A stretch of DNA of 64,000 nt from Tenacibaculum sp. M341. GTDB taxonomy: Bacteria; Bacteroidota; Bacteroidia; Flavobacteriales; Flavobacteriaceae. The notes beneath the pieces are model-generated. The model did not search any database, was not told the DNA's origin, and saw nothing but the letters and a program-made list of their open reading frames with translations. The DNA lies in NCBI RefSeq assembly GCF_004337695.1, contig NZ_SJXJ01000021.1:1-64000 (forward strand), read 5' to 3'. The position numbers and the translations under genes were made by a program. Below, in pieces: positions 1 through 8,710 of this stretch. How positions within the stretch are numbered: position 1 is the first letter of the stretch; each line of letters begins with the position of its first letter.

Positions 1-43
1 CTATTTCTAATTCTATCATATCTTTGCTTAGTACTTGGTACAT
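1..43 (-). CDS. Possible 5' end of a transposase gene (partial)
   Basis: Reading leftwards from an ATG at 43, 14 codons remain open to the window edge (start MYQVLSKDMIELEI). The wording resembles the first residues of IS5-like transposases of Flavobacteria as I remember them, but 14 residues cannot prove this. The next 240 bases to 282 hold no gene. They contain a small perfect hairpin at 105-119 (AAGTCA AGA TGACTT), which could lie in the end of an insertion element. Confidence 0.3.
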   Translation of the reverse strand, partial: MYQVLSKDMIELEI

Positions 44-282
44 AGGGTTGTGTTTTTATGTTTCGCAACACAAATATCTACAACCCTTAATTTTTTCTCA
101 AAAAAAGTCAAGATGACTTCATAGTCCTAAAACAACACTAAAAACAATTAATAAAATTTGTTTTAAATTTTCGGTAATAGATTTTTTCATGCTTCTATTT
201 TTCTTGTTAACAATAGAAAGCTAAACTATTAATTAGATTTAAAACTTTGTTATTTTATTGAGTAAATATTAAAATATGAAGT

Positions 283-1017
283 TTATAAGCTTTTAATAAA
301 GCTTAATAATTGTTCTTTTTTACTTTTAGCTACAGGTAGTGAAATGTTGTTTTGTAGTACAATTTCATCACTTTTTTTATGATATCTTTTGATGTATTTT
401 AAGTTGATTAAGAACTTTTGATGAATTCTAAAGAATAGGTGAGGAGTTAGTTTTTCTTCAAAAGATTTTAGTGATTTAGAGACTAGTATTTTTTCATTAT
501 CGGTTGTGAAAACAGTAGTGTAGCTATTATCAGACATTGCGTAAATGATACTGTCAATAGAGGTTATGTGTATATCGTCAGAATTTGAAAGAATAATTTT
601 TTTATCGCTAGATGTATGATTGTGGTATAGGGTTGCTAGTTTTTCTAGATAATTGATGCTGTTTTGTGATGAAATAACTTTATTAACGGCGCTTACAATT
701 TCTGAGGGAGAAAAAGGTTTTAAAACAAAATCTAAAGCACTAAATTTAAAAGCTTCTACTGCATATTTACTAAAGGAAGTGATGAAGATTATTTTAAAAG
801 TTGGATTTGGAAATGAATTTAAAACTTCAAAACCCTCACCATCATCTAAATTTACATCAAGAAAAATAAAATCAGGATTTTCATTTTGAATCAATTCAAT
901 ACCTTTTTTAACAGAAGAAGCATGCCCTGTTACTCTAATATTTTTAAAATGGTCATTTACAATAGTTTTTAAAACTATTACCGTGTTATAATCATCCTCA
1001 ATAATGATACATTTCAT
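283..1017 (-). CDS. LytTR-family response regulator
   Basis: This is a two-component response regulator of 244 residues. The N-terminal receiver domain has the acidic pair at E7/D8-D9, the phosphoacceptor D54 in FIFLDVNLDDG, T80 and the conserved lysine K100 before PF. The C-terminal half (about 140-244) is a LytTR DNA-binding domain, with FFRIHQKFLINLKYI as the typical core. Its start codon overlaps the stop of the kinase gene by one base, so the two are co-transcribed and translationally coupled. The target genes are not visible. Autolysis or capsule roles known for other LytTR regulators should not be assumed. Confidence 0.9.
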   Translation of the reverse strand: MKCIIIEDDYNTVIVLKTIVNDHFKNIRVTGHASSVKKGIELIQNENPDFIFLDVNLDDGEGFEVLNSFPNPTFKIIFITSFSKYAVEAFKFSALDFVLKPFSPSEIVSAVNKVISSQNSINYLEKLATLYHNHTSSDKKIILSNSDDIHITSIDSIIYAMSDNSYTTVFTTDNEKILVSKSLKSFEEKLTPHLFFRIHQKFLINLKYIKRYHKKSDEIVLQNNISLPVAKSKKEQLLSFIKSL

Positions 1018-2876
1018 TAGATAGTTCCTTTTTTAGGAAATGTAAGCTTTATTTTAGTTTCATTTGGTGTGTTAGAGAAAACTTCATGAGTTATTTCGTA
1101 ATTGTAGGTTTTCTGTAAGTTGAGAATTCTTTGTTCAATGACTTTAGAACTCGATTTTTTCTCTAATAATTGTTGGTTGCTTTTGCTTTCAAATCCTTTT
1201 CCGTTATCAAAAATAATAACTTCTATGCTATTGGGTTTATTGTTGTAGTTTACCGAAACTTTTCCGTTTTCTAGTTGTTTTATTCCATGCTGAATTGCGT
1301 TTTCAATATAAGGTTGAATAAACATTGGAGGGATTTTATAGTTTAAAATCTCTTTATCAGCATGAATTGAAAAATCTACATTATTTTTAAAATTTACTTT
1401 TTGAAGTTCTAAGTATGCTTTCATATGATCAACATCTTCCTCAATGGTGATAAAATCAATAGAAGAGTTATCAAAAATAGAGCGCATTAACTTACTGTAG
1501 TTGCTAATGTAATTTAGGGAATCTTCTTTTTTATTTAAATAAATGAAAGATTGAATACTGTTTAGTGAATGGAATAAGAAATGCGGGTTTAATTGTGTTT
1601 GAAATAGTTTGTGCTTCAGTGATGCTTCTTGAAGTGATTGTTTGTTTTTTTGATGTTTAAACCATAAAAAAGTAAAAGCAGTTAATAAAATGACTATTGA
1701 CGTGATTGCGATAAGTAAACCTTTTTGATTTTGTATTTTACTTTCTTTTAATTTATTTTCTGAATTTAATAATTGTATTTGTTGTTCTTTCTTTTCTGAT
1801 TCAAATTTCTCTGTAATAGCAGTAACTTTTTCTTTTTGTTGCGCATTGTTTAAAGAGTCTTTGTAACGGTCTTTAAGTTCGGCAAAAGTCATTGCTTTTT
1901 TGTAGTTGTCTAATCCTAAATAAGCGTCTTTTAAGTTGTTTAAAACATAACTTTTTAGAAGACCTTTTGCTGTTGGGAGTGCACTATCTAAATACATGAT
2001 AGCGTTTTGGTGTTGTTTGTTTTTTAAATATGCATGACCTAGGTTATTGTATGCTAAAGCGAAATTGGCATTATGATTTTGTTCTTTTTTTAATGCTATC
2101 GATTTTTTACCGTAGGAAACAGCTTTTTTGATGTTAGTTTTATGGGTAGTGTAATAATCGGAAAGATTATTATAAATAACAGCTAAAGTTCTTTTTGAGT
2201 TGAATTTTAATGCTAGTTTTTCAGCGATAAAAATATTTTTTTCAAACAGATCAAATTGTTTTTGTTGTTTGTAAATATTGGTTAGGTTGGTTAGTATTTG
2301 AAGTCTTAGAGGTGTGTCTGGTTGAATCAGATCTAAAGATTTTTCAAGATATTTTTGAGCGTTTTTAAAATTTTGCAAGCGAGCATTAATAACACCTATG
2401 TTAGTGTATGTATTTACCAGTAGTTTTTTGTTGTTTGATTTTTCTGTTGTTTTAGCAGCTTCTACATACAATTCTAAGGCTTTTTCAAATTCTTGTTTTT
2501 TATATTGAATGGTACCTAGATTATGGATTGTTTGCCCTTTAATATGGAAAGGAAGCTCTTTCTTTAAATTTAATGAAAGTAGAGAATCTGCTTTTATTAA
2601 TTGATTGGAAAGTATGTGTAAGCTACTTTTTTGTAACAGAGATTTAGCTAAAAGGGTATCGTTATTGATTTGTGATGCTAATTGAATTGATTTTTCAGAA
2701 AAATAGAAGGAACTATCAATAGCTTTTGGCGCTAATTCTTTTGATTTTTTTATATAAGATTCTATCAATTGCAAATTTTCAGTTTGTGCTTTTATTTTTT
2801 GAATTAAAAAGCAGAAAAGAAAAATATAAGTATAGCGTATGTTTATAAAATTAAAATAGCTTTTAAGTATTGTCAT
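1017..2876 (-). CDS. TPR-containing sensor histidine kinase (LytS/His_kinase family)
   Basis: This is the partner kinase of the LytTR regulator, 619 residues. It has an N-terminal signal or membrane segment ending in KAQ, then a series of tetratricopeptide repeats (about 50-350) that probably lie outside the cytoplasmic membrane. A coiled stretch and one membrane helix follow near 385-405 (GLLIAITSIVILLTAFTFLWF). The cytoplasmic part carries the His_kinase phosphoacceptor motif LNPHFLFHSLNSIQ and a HATPase-like region with QPYIENAIQHGI and DNGKGF. The fused TPR sensor is common in Bacteroidota. The signal sensed is unknown. Confidence 0.9.
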   Translation of the reverse strand: MTILKSYFNFINIRYTYIFLFCFLIQKIKAQTENLQLIESYIKKSKELAPKAIDSSFYFSEKSIQLASQINNDTLLAKSLLQKSSLHILSNQLIKADSLLSLNLKKELPFHIKGQTIHNLGTIQYKKQEFEKALELYVEAAKTTEKSNNKKLLVNTYTNIGVINARLQNFKNAQKYLEKSLDLIQPDTPLRLQILTNLTNIYKQQKQFDLFEKNIFIAEKLALKFNSKRTLAVIYNNLSDYYTTHKTNIKKAVSYGKKSIALKKEQNHNANFALAYNNLGHAYLKNKQHQNAIMYLDSALPTAKGLLKSYVLNNLKDAYLGLDNYKKAMTFAELKDRYKDSLNNAQQKEKVTAITEKFESEKKEQQIQLLNSENKLKESKIQNQKGLLIAITSIVILLTAFTFLWFKHQKNKQSLQEASLKHKLFQTQLNPHFLFHSLNSIQSFIYLNKKEDSLNYISNYSKLMRSIFDNSSIDFITIEEDVDHMKAYLELQKVNFKNNVDFSIHADKEILNYKIPPMFIQPYIENAIQHGIKQLENGKVSVNYNNKPNSIEVIIFDNGKGFESKSNQQLLEKKSSSKVIEQRILNLQKTYNYEITHEVFSNTPNETKIKLTFPKKGTI

Positions 2877-2940
2877 TCTGATTTATCATGGTTGCTTTGC
2901 AAGCTACTAAAATTTATTTTTAGTAAAATAGGGGTAAATA

Positions 2941-2980
2941 AAAAGAGTTTTCAATAATAATTAAAATTGAAAACTCTTTC
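2941..2980 (-). terminator. Rho-independent terminator of the carboxylase gene
   Basis: A perfect 13-bp stem (AAAGAGTTTTCAA at 2942-2954 with its complement at 2967-2979) is followed on the minus strand by a T run. It lies just after the carboxylase stop and before the kinase gene, so it separates the two transcripts. Confidence 0.75.
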
Positions 2981-3002
2981 TGTTGTTATATTGGTTTGTT
3001 TG

Positions 3003-4631
3003 TTAAACCTGAATAACCCCTAAGTTAAAAGGTTTTTCAATAGGAGCATGATTAGCAGCTTCAATACCCATAGAAATCCATTTTCTGGTGTCTAAAGGAT
3101 TGATAACAGCATCTGTCCATATTCTAGCGGCTGCATAGTATGGAGAGATTTGCTCATCGTATCTCGATTTTATCTTGTTAAATAACTCTTCTTCTTTCTC
3201 TTTAGTGATTTCTTCACCCTTTTTCTTTAAAGCAGCAGTTTCAATCTGAAGTAAAACTTTAGCAGCAGAATTTCCACTCATTACTGCTAATTCGGCACTT
3301 GGCCACGCAGCAATTAAACGAGGATCGTATGCTTTTCCACACATAGCATAATTACCAGCTCCGTAAGAGTTACCAATTACAATAGTGAATTTAGGTACTA
3401 CTGAGTTACTTACAGCATTTACCATTTTAGCACCGTCTTTGATAATTCCACCGTGTTCAGATTTACTACCTACCATAAATCCAGTAACATCTTGTAAAAA
3501 TACTAATGGGATTTTCTTTTGATTACAGTTAGCAATAAAACGCGTTGCTTTATCAGCAGAGTCATTATAAATTACTCCACCAAATTGCATTTCACCTTTT
3601 TTACTTTTTACTAATTTTCTTTGATTGGCAACAATACCAACAGCCCAACCATCAATGCGAGCATATCCTGTAATAATAGTTTGCCCATAACCAGCCTTGT
3701 ATTCATCAAATTCAGAATTATCAACAACACGTTTGATAATTTCCATCATATCATATTGTTCATTTCTGGCTTTAGGTAAAATTCCAAAAATATCATCTTG
3801 ATTTTCTTTAGGCTCAACAGATTCTTTTCTGTTAAATCCTGCTTTATCAAAATCACCAATTTTATCAACAATATTTTTAATAGTATTTAAAGCATCTTTA
3901 TCGTCTTTTGCTTTATAGTCAGTTACACCTGAAATTTCACAGTGAGTAGTAGCACCACCTAAAGTTTCATTATCTATAGATTCACCAATAGCAGCTTTTA
4001 CCAAGTAGCTACCAGCTAAGAAAATACTTCCTGTTTTATCAACTATTAAAGCTTCATCACTCATAATAGGTAAATAAGCTCCACCAGCAACACAACTTCC
4101 CATAACAGCAGCTATTTGAGTAATACCCATGCTACTCATTACAGCATTGTTTCTAAAAATTCTTCCAAAATGTTCTTTGTCAGGAAAAATTTCATCTTGC
4201 ATTGGTAGGTATACTCCAGCAGAATCAACTAAATAAATAATTGGAAGTCTATTTTCAATAGCGATTTCTTGAGCTCTTAAATTCTTTTTTCCAGTAATAG
4301 GAAACCAAGCACCAGCCTTTACCGTAGCGTCATTAGCAACTACAATACATTGTTTGCCTTTTACGTATCCAATTTTTACGACTACACCTCCAGAAGGGCA
4401 TCCACCGTGCTCTTTATACATTCCTTCACCTGCAAAAGCACCAATCTCAATAGCATTAGCATCATCATCTAATAAGAAATCAATACGCTCTCTAGCAGTC
4501 ATTTTTCCTTTTGCATGATGTTTTTCAATCCTTTTTTCACCACCACCTAAAGCTACTTTAGTAAGTTTTCGTTTTAAATCGGAAACTAGTAATTTATTAT
4601 GATCTTCGTTTTTGTTGAAGTTGATATCCAT
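3003..4631 (-). CDS. Acyl-CoA carboxylase beta (carboxyltransferase) subunit, methylcrotonyl-CoA carboxylase-like
   Basis: This is the carboxyltransferase of a biotin-dependent acyl-CoA carboxylase, which transfers the carboxyl group from biotin to an acyl-CoA. Both crotonase-like halves are present: the N half has EHGGCPSGG, NDATVKAGAWFP and IIYLVDSAGVYLPMQDE, and the C half has FLQDVTGFMVGS and GNSYGAGNYAMCGKAYDP. The order and wording are closer to methylcrotonyl-CoA carboxylases (leucine breakdown) than to propionyl-CoA carboxylases, but the substrate is inferred. I chose the start at 4631 (MDINFNKNEDHN); an ATG at 4658 would add nine residues of low-complexity leader. No alpha or biotin subunit is nearby. 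Bases 4632-4858 hold no gene. Confidence 0.85.
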   Translation of the reverse strand: MDINFNKNEDHNKLLVSDLKRKLTKVALGGGEKRIEKHHAKGKMTARERIDFLLDDDANAIEIGAFAGEGMYKEHGGCPSGGVVVKIGYVKGKQCIVVANDATVKAGAWFPITGKKNLRAQEIAIENRLPIIYLVDSAGVYLPMQDEIFPDKEHFGRIFRNNAVMSSMGITQIAAVMGSCVAGGAYLPIMSDEALIVDKTGSIFLAGSYLVKAAIGESIDNETLGGATTHCEISGVTDYKAKDDKDALNTIKNIVDKIGDFDKAGFNRKESVEPKENQDDIFGILPKARNEQYDMMEIIKRVVDNSEFDEYKAGYGQTIITGYARIDGWAVGIVANQRKLVKSKKGEMQFGGVIYNDSADKATRFIANCNQKKIPLVFLQDVTGFMVGSKSEHGGIIKDGAKMVNAVSNSVVPKFTIVIGNSYGAGNYAMCGKAYDPRLIAAWPSAELAVMSGNSAAKVLLQIETAALKKKGEEITKEKEEELFNKIKSRYDEQISPYYAAARIWTDAVINPLDTRKWISMGIEAANHAPIEKPFNLGVIQV

Positions 4632-4858
4632 AAAGTTGTCTGTCTGTTTTGTTTTCAAAATGTAAAAATAATAAAAATAGGGCGGATTTATTCAAGATTT
4701 CATAAAAGGGAGATGACGTGTTTTTGTTAGGATTTTTCTGTGTTTTGAAATTGTAAGTTTAATTTTTTGATAATCAATGTTTTTGTTGATGTAATGATGA
4801 GGGGGAAAAATACATTACTCCTAAAGAGGAGGGTTATTGAATTTTGGTAAGTATCATT

Positions 4859-5400
4859 TTTTTTGAAAATGAGCCATTGTGTCAAAATCACGTTTTCTAT
4901 TATTTATAAGATTCAATAATACCTTTTACAGTACTTTCAATTTCTTTGTAGCGTTCTTTTCTTTGCAAACGCCAAGGTTCAGCAGCTCTATCAGAGCAAT
5001 CCTTTACAGAACAACTTTCACAAGTAACACCAACTAATTGTTTTTCAAAAGTATCTTCCTTTAAAAACTGTAGTTTTCTTTTTAGGTGAGGAGAAAGTAG
5101 CATTCCAATACTAATACTTCTGTAAATATCTTTTTTAAACGGATCTTTATTAGCGGCAGAAAGTACTAGGTATTCATTTGGTGAATTTTCATAAGATGAA
5201 ATTTGAATTCCAGAAGAAGATTTTTCCTGTGATGATTGCTGAAAATCGTGAATTGTTTTTAAAGATACCCAACGACGGCAATAGTGTTCTTGATTTCTAT
5301 TTGCGTGTGGTGCTTGTTGTTGAGTAATATGTAGCTCTTTGCTTAATCTGTATGAATTAGAACCTTCTTTGTGAGTAAAACGTAAAAAGAATAAGTTTAA
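4859..5400 (-). pseudogene. 3' fragment (copy 1) of the glyoxylate-type transcriptional regulator
   Basis: This stretch is nearly identical to the last third of the intact regulator at 10970-12454. On the minus strand it stays open from about 5400 to the stop at 4900-4902 and encodes the C-terminal domain with HRN-type and Cys motifs (CESCSVKDCSDRAAEPWRLQ). Homology runs past the stop into the 3' flank (TCAAAATCACGTTTTC). It ends abruptly at 5400, where the intact gene continues towards its middle domain. There is no HTH, no promoter and no start codon in context, so it is a decayed duplicate. A 67-residue ORF inside it (4900-5103) is not a separate gene. Confidence 0.85.
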
Positions 5401-5597
5401 TGTTGAATAAATTAAGAATTAAAACAGGTATAGTTTGAAAGGTAGTGCTATATTTGGTTTTATAGAAAAACTTGTTAGAAACATATAAATTTAAAAACAT
5501 TGAATTTAGATAATCAATTAATATTTTTTTTCAGCGCTTTAGGGGCTTTTAATAGTACTATTTTAGGTATTTATTGGTCTCAAAAATAGTTAAAACT

Positions 5598-5613
5598 ATG
5601 CACTTTAGTGCAT
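5598..5613 (+). repeat. Left-end hairpin of the IS200-type element
   Basis: ATGCACT TT AGTGCAT is a perfect 7-bp stem, about 22 bases inside the inferred left tip. Imperfect palindromes at this distance are what Y1 transposases recognise. Confidence 0.6.
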
Positions 5614-5652
5614 CTCGCTTTAGCTTCTAAAAACTTTCGTTACATTTATAGA

Positions 5653-6087
5653 ATGTCAGTTATTGAAAGAAGCAATAGCCATTCAGTAAGTCGTTTAACC
5701 GTTCATATAGTTTGGAGTACGAAGTATCGGTATGATGTTTTGCATGGAGATATCAAAATAAGATGTCGAACGATTTTGAAACAGGTTTGTGAATCTGAAA
5801 ATGTTCATATTTTGAAAGGAGTAGTTTCAAAGAATCATGTTCATATGCATGTAGAATATCGTCCTTCGTTGTCAGTTAGTGATTTGGTTAAGAGGTTAAA
5901 GGGTAGGAGTTCAAGGAGATTACAACAAGAGTTTCCTGAATTAAATAAGCGTTACTGGGGTCGTCATTTCTGGGGTATAGGTTATGGATGTTGGAGTACA
6001 GGTAATATTACAGATGAAATGGTAAATGAATATCTAGAGCATCATAGAAAGCCTGATGATGACGGTTCAAATTTCATATTAGAATGA
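5653..6087 (+). CDS. tnpA: IS200/IS605-family Y1 (HUH) transposase
   Basis: This 144-residue transposase moves single-stranded DNA. The HUH metal-binding pair is visible as HVHMHV (about residue 70), and the C-terminal helix holds the probable nucleophile tyrosine in NEYLEHHRKP. The GYGCWSTGNITDEM motif just before is typical of the family. The position four residues after the tyrosine is His rather than the Gln seen in several characterised members. I chose the start at 5653 (MSVIERSNSHS), because the upstream extension would read through the left-end hairpin. No tnpB/IscB partner is present. Confidence 0.85.
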   Translation: MSVIERSNSHSVSRLTVHIVWSTKYRYDVLHGDIKIRCRTILKQVCESENVHILKGVVSKNHVHMHVEYRPSLSVSDLVKRLKGRSSRRLQQEFPELNKRYWGRHFWGIGYGCWSTGNITDEMVNEYLEHHRKPDDDGSNFILE

Positions 6088-6106
6088 CTTTCAGTCGTAA
6101 CAAAAA

Positions 6107-6128
6107 CTATGGCACTTTCAGTCCATAG
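6107..6128 (+). repeat. Right-end hairpin of the IS200-type element
   Basis: CTATGG ... CCATAG forms a 6-bp stem with an inner ACT/AGT pair, located 9 bases before the inferred right tip. A second small hairpin, GACTTTCAGTC (6086-6096), overlaps the transposase stop and shares its ACTTTCAGT core. Confidence 0.55.
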
Positions 6129-6370
6129 TGGTTTATTTCTTGTTTTTTACTAAGCCCAAAAACATCTCAAATTACTTTTTGGGAGGTTTGTTATTTGTTC
6201 TTAGCATGATAGCATGGAAATCTCTGGTTAAAAAATTATAGAAAAGTTAAATTGTTATTGAATTTTACAGTATCAATCAGTAAATAATTTAGTTAACGAG
6301 TAGTCTATCTCAAAATTTGTTTGAAATTTTATTAGTGGTTTATTTGAGTGAATTTGATGATTGAGTTTAG

Positions 6371-6400
6371 TTGTTTTAATGATTATTTTATTTACTTTTG
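6371..6400 (+). promoter_or_regulatory. Bacteroidota-type promoter for the 6466 gene
   Basis: TTG at 6371-6373 and TACTTTTG at 6393-6400 (consensus TAnnTTTG) are 19 bases apart, the expected spacing for the Bacteroidota housekeeping sigma factor. The start codon of the secreted orphan protein follows 65 bases later. The rest of 6246-6465 shows no gene. Confidence 0.6.
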
Positions 6401-6465
6401 ATCTGCTGTTGTGAAATTATAACACAGACTTCAAAAAAAAATTGATCAATAAATTATATATAAAC

Positions 6466-7746
6466 ATGAAAAGTAGAATTTTAATATTGTTATTTACAAT
6501 AAGTATAGTTAATAGTAGCTATGGACAGTTTGGTAAGCTTAATAAATTGAAAAAGAAAACTTCAAAAGTTTTAAAAAAGAAAGTAAAAACTTCATCAAAG
6601 AGCACAAGTGTTAGTAGTAAATCTTCAAAGAAAGATAATAAGGAAGATGGAAGACCAGATGCAGGAAGCAAAATTTACTCAAAATACTCTAGAGTTAGAA
6701 GTTTATTAAGTTTTACAGAAAGTTCTTTAAATCAATATTGGAAAAACAACCCAGAATCATATAATAATGAAGTAATATCAAATTTAGAAGGAGCTAGAAA
6801 AGCGTTAGATTTCTTAAAGAAAGAAGGAGAGAGTGAAAAACCGTATTTCATCGATTTTGAATCTAAATACAAAGCATATTCAGATCAAAGAGAAAAACAA
6901 TGGCAAGCATTTAGTAATAAAGACAAGTATACAAAAGCGTTAAGTGATTTTGAAAGATGGGTGGATTTTGGTAAGAAAGATTATTTTGCAGAGAAACTTA
7001 CATATAATTATTATCCAGCTACCTGCAAAGGTTACCAAGCTTTAAAAGAAGAAATGCAAAAAGAAACTCCTGATGATTATAATTCGGAGGAAGTTCAGAA
7101 GAAAATGACCGAGCTAGACTATTTTTTTGATAAAGAAGTATATAACGTTATTCCAAGTATCGAAAAAAGATTAACAAAGTTAAGTACAGATATTCATAAG
7201 AAGAATTCTAAAGGAGAAGCGTACTATGAAGTAGGAGGTACGACACAATATTTAAAAGATTACAATGAATTAATAGCGTCTATTGAATATCAAAAAGAAA
7301 CATTCTTATCGAATCACGATAAAATAAATTCTCTGTTAGAAAAAGCAGAACAAGAGAGAGATTTGATTAGTAGTTTTATTAAAGGGGGTGGAATAGAACG
7401 AAAAGATGCAGAACGAAAAGCAGGAGAAAGGGAAAAAGTTAGAGTTGGTAAAAGAGGAATGAGTAATGCTAATTACGAAAGTATGGCAAAAAAAGGAACA
7501 AAACATGAAGGAGAGGTTTTAAGAGTTGTTATAACATCTTCTTCTTGGAAAGTTAAAAAGAATGATTATGATTTACCGTTGCATAAGTATTTAGGAGTTG
7601 ATACAGTAGTTAAAAAAGATGGAAAATGTTATTTGGCATACGGGCAAATACAAAAGGATTACGAAGGAGCTGGTGTATATGGCGGTCCTTATTATAAGTA
7701 TTGGAGTCTACAAGAAGAAATGAATTGTAGTAATACAAATAAATAA
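6466..7746 (+). CDS. Secreted protein of unknown function, lysine/serine-rich N-terminus
   Basis: I do not recognise this 426-residue protein. It begins with a clear signal peptide (MKSRILILLFTISIVNSSYGQ, cleavage after G). A very basic, Ser/Lys-rich segment to about residue 60 follows, and then a long mostly helical, Tyr/Lys/Glu-rich body. Near the C-terminus is a more globular stretch (VLRVVITSSSWKVKKNDYDLPLH and onward). I chose the ATG at 6466 because an upstream TTG at 6442 would place eight residues before the signal peptide. It lies between the two duplicated regulator fragments and is followed by a strong terminator. Confidence 0.75.
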   Translation: MKSRILILLFTISIVNSSYGQFGKLNKLKKKTSKVLKKKVKTSSKSTSVSSKSSKKDNKEDGRPDAGSKIYSKYSRVRSLLSFTESSLNQYWKNNPESYNNEVISNLEGARKALDFLKKEGESEKPYFIDFESKYKAYSDQREKQWQAFSNKDKYTKALSDFERWVDFGKKDYFAEKLTYNYYPATCKGYQALKEEMQKETPDDYNSEEVQKKMTELDYFFDKEVYNVIPSIEKRLTKLSTDIHKKNSKGEAYYEVGGTTQYLKDYNELIASIEYQKETFLSNHDKINSLLEKAEQERDLISSFIKGGGIERKDAERKAGEREKVRVGKRGMSNANYESMAKKGTKHEGEVLRVVITSSSWKVKKNDYDLPLHKYLGVDTVVKKDGKCYLAYGQIQKDYEGAGVYGGPYYKYWSLQEEMNCSNTNK

Positions 7747-7770
7747 AAAGAAGTAGTTTTTTTGTTATCA

Positions 7771-7806
7771 AAAGGCAGTAAATTTCATAATTTACTGCCT
7801 TTTTTA
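7771..7806 (+). terminator. Rho-independent terminator after the 6466 gene
   Basis: AAAGGCAGTAAATT pairs perfectly with AATTTACTGCCTTT (7789-7802), with a 4-base loop and a T run. Bases 7807-7942 beyond it contain nothing I can identify. Confidence 0.85.
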
Positions 7807-7942
7807 TGGTGTTAGAAATAGTTTAAATTGTAATTTTGGAGTATTTTAATCTCGGTTTAAGTAGTTTTAATTGACTTGGATTTATACATTTAGTCAAGAT
7901 ACTGAGTCTACTTTGTGCTAAATACTAAGTACTGAAAAAACT

Positions 7943-8452
7943 ATTTATACAAATTTATAATTTCCTTTACAGTGCTTTCAATTTCTTTACAGCGTTCTTT
8001 TCTTTGCATACGTCAAGGTTCAGCAACTCTATCAGAGCAATCTTTTACAGAACAACTTTCACAAGTAACACCAACTAATTGTTTTTCAAAAGTATCTTCA
8101 TTTAAAAACTGTAGTTTTCTTTTTAAGTGAAGAGAAAGTAGCATTCCAATACTAATACTTCTGTAAATATCTTTTTTAAACGGATCTTTATTAGTGGCAG
8201 AAAGTACTAGGTATTCATTTGGTGAATTTTCATAAGATGAAATTTGAATGCCAGAAGAAGACTTTTCCTGTGATGATTGCTGAAAATCGTGAATTGTTTT
8301 TAAAGATACCCAACGGCGACAATAGTGTTCTTGATTTCTATTTGCGTGTGGTGCTTGTTGTTGAGTAATATGTAGTTCTTTGCTTAATCTGTATGAGTTA
8401 GAACCTTCTTTGTGAGTAAAACGTAAAAAGAATAAGTTTAATGTTGAATAAA
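7943..8452 (-). pseudogene. 3' fragment (copy 2) of the glyoxylate-type regulator
   Basis: This is a second decayed copy of the C-terminal third of the 10970-12454 regulator. Unlike copy 1 it lost similarity near the gene end and has a nonsense change: the TGG of AEPWR is TGA here (minus strand, near 8013). Its upstream edge is the same as in copy 1 (AAGAATAAGTTTAATGTTG), so the junction existed before the duplication. It lies divergently from the intact AraC gene, just as copy 1 lies divergently from the AraC remnant. Confidence 0.85.
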
Positions 8453-8710
8453 TTAAGATTTAAAACAGGTTTAGTTTGAATGGTAGTACTATATTTGGTT
8501 GTTTTGAAAAACTTGTTAGAAACAGATAAATTTAAAAACATTGAATTTAGATAATCAATTAATATTTTTTTTCAGCGCTTTAGGTGCTTTTAATAGTACT
8601 GTTTTAAGTATTTATTTTTTACTTTTTGCTAAATCCAAAAGTGTATCAAATTATTTTTTGGGAGGTTTATTAGCAGTTCTTAGTATTCGTGTATGGAAAT
8701 CTCTTTTTTT
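7943..8710. repeat. Direct repeat unit, partner of 4859-6245
   Basis: The unit consists of the regulator fragment, about 90 bases of intergenic DNA (AAAACTTGTTAGAAACA and onward) and the start of the AraC gene. It matches 4859-5575 plus 6138-6245, apart from the insertion element. The two units are in the same orientation and flank the 6466-7746 gene, so recombination between them could delete or duplicate that gene. Confidence 0.8.

Larger units (their letters stand above)
5576..6137 (+). mobile_element. IS200/IS605-type single-gene insertion element
   Basis: The borders follow from comparing the broken AraC copy with the intact gene. Removing 5576-6137 restores GTATTTATT joined to TCTTGTTTTTTACTAA, which aligns with the intact gene near 8610. 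The element carries one Y1 transposase gene. It has subterminal hairpins at the left (5598-5613) and right (6107-6128) and no terminal inverted repeats. TTTATT occurs at both junctions (5570-5575 and 6132-6137). For this family that would fit matching left and right cleavage sites rather than a target duplication, since these elements normally make none. Confidence 0.75.
5500..6245 (+). pseudogene. Broken copy of the AraC regulator gene, split by an IS200-type element
   Basis: From the TTG at 5500 to 5575 the sequence repeats the start of the intact AraC gene at 8541. The match resumes at about 6138 (TTGGGAGGTTTGTT and ATGGAAATCTCT correspond to 8660-8705). It then jumps to a short match with the region near 9025-9045 (GAAAAGTTAAATT), which implies a further internal deletion. 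The gap between the two matches is the 562-bp insertion element. The remnant cannot make a regulator. Confidence 0.75.

Noticed and set aside
3003-4631. Propionyl-CoA carboxylase beta
   Set aside because: Motif wording around the acyl-CoA site and the overall length fit the methylcrotonyl-type group better; left open because no alpha subunit is visible.
4900-5103. Separate 67-residue gene
   Set aside because: It is the in-frame end of the regulator fragment; the apparent start is an internal Met of the parent gene.
5570-6137. TTTATT at both junctions as a target-site duplication
   Set aside because: IS200/IS605 elements do not duplicate their target; matching cleavage sites at the two ends explain it better.
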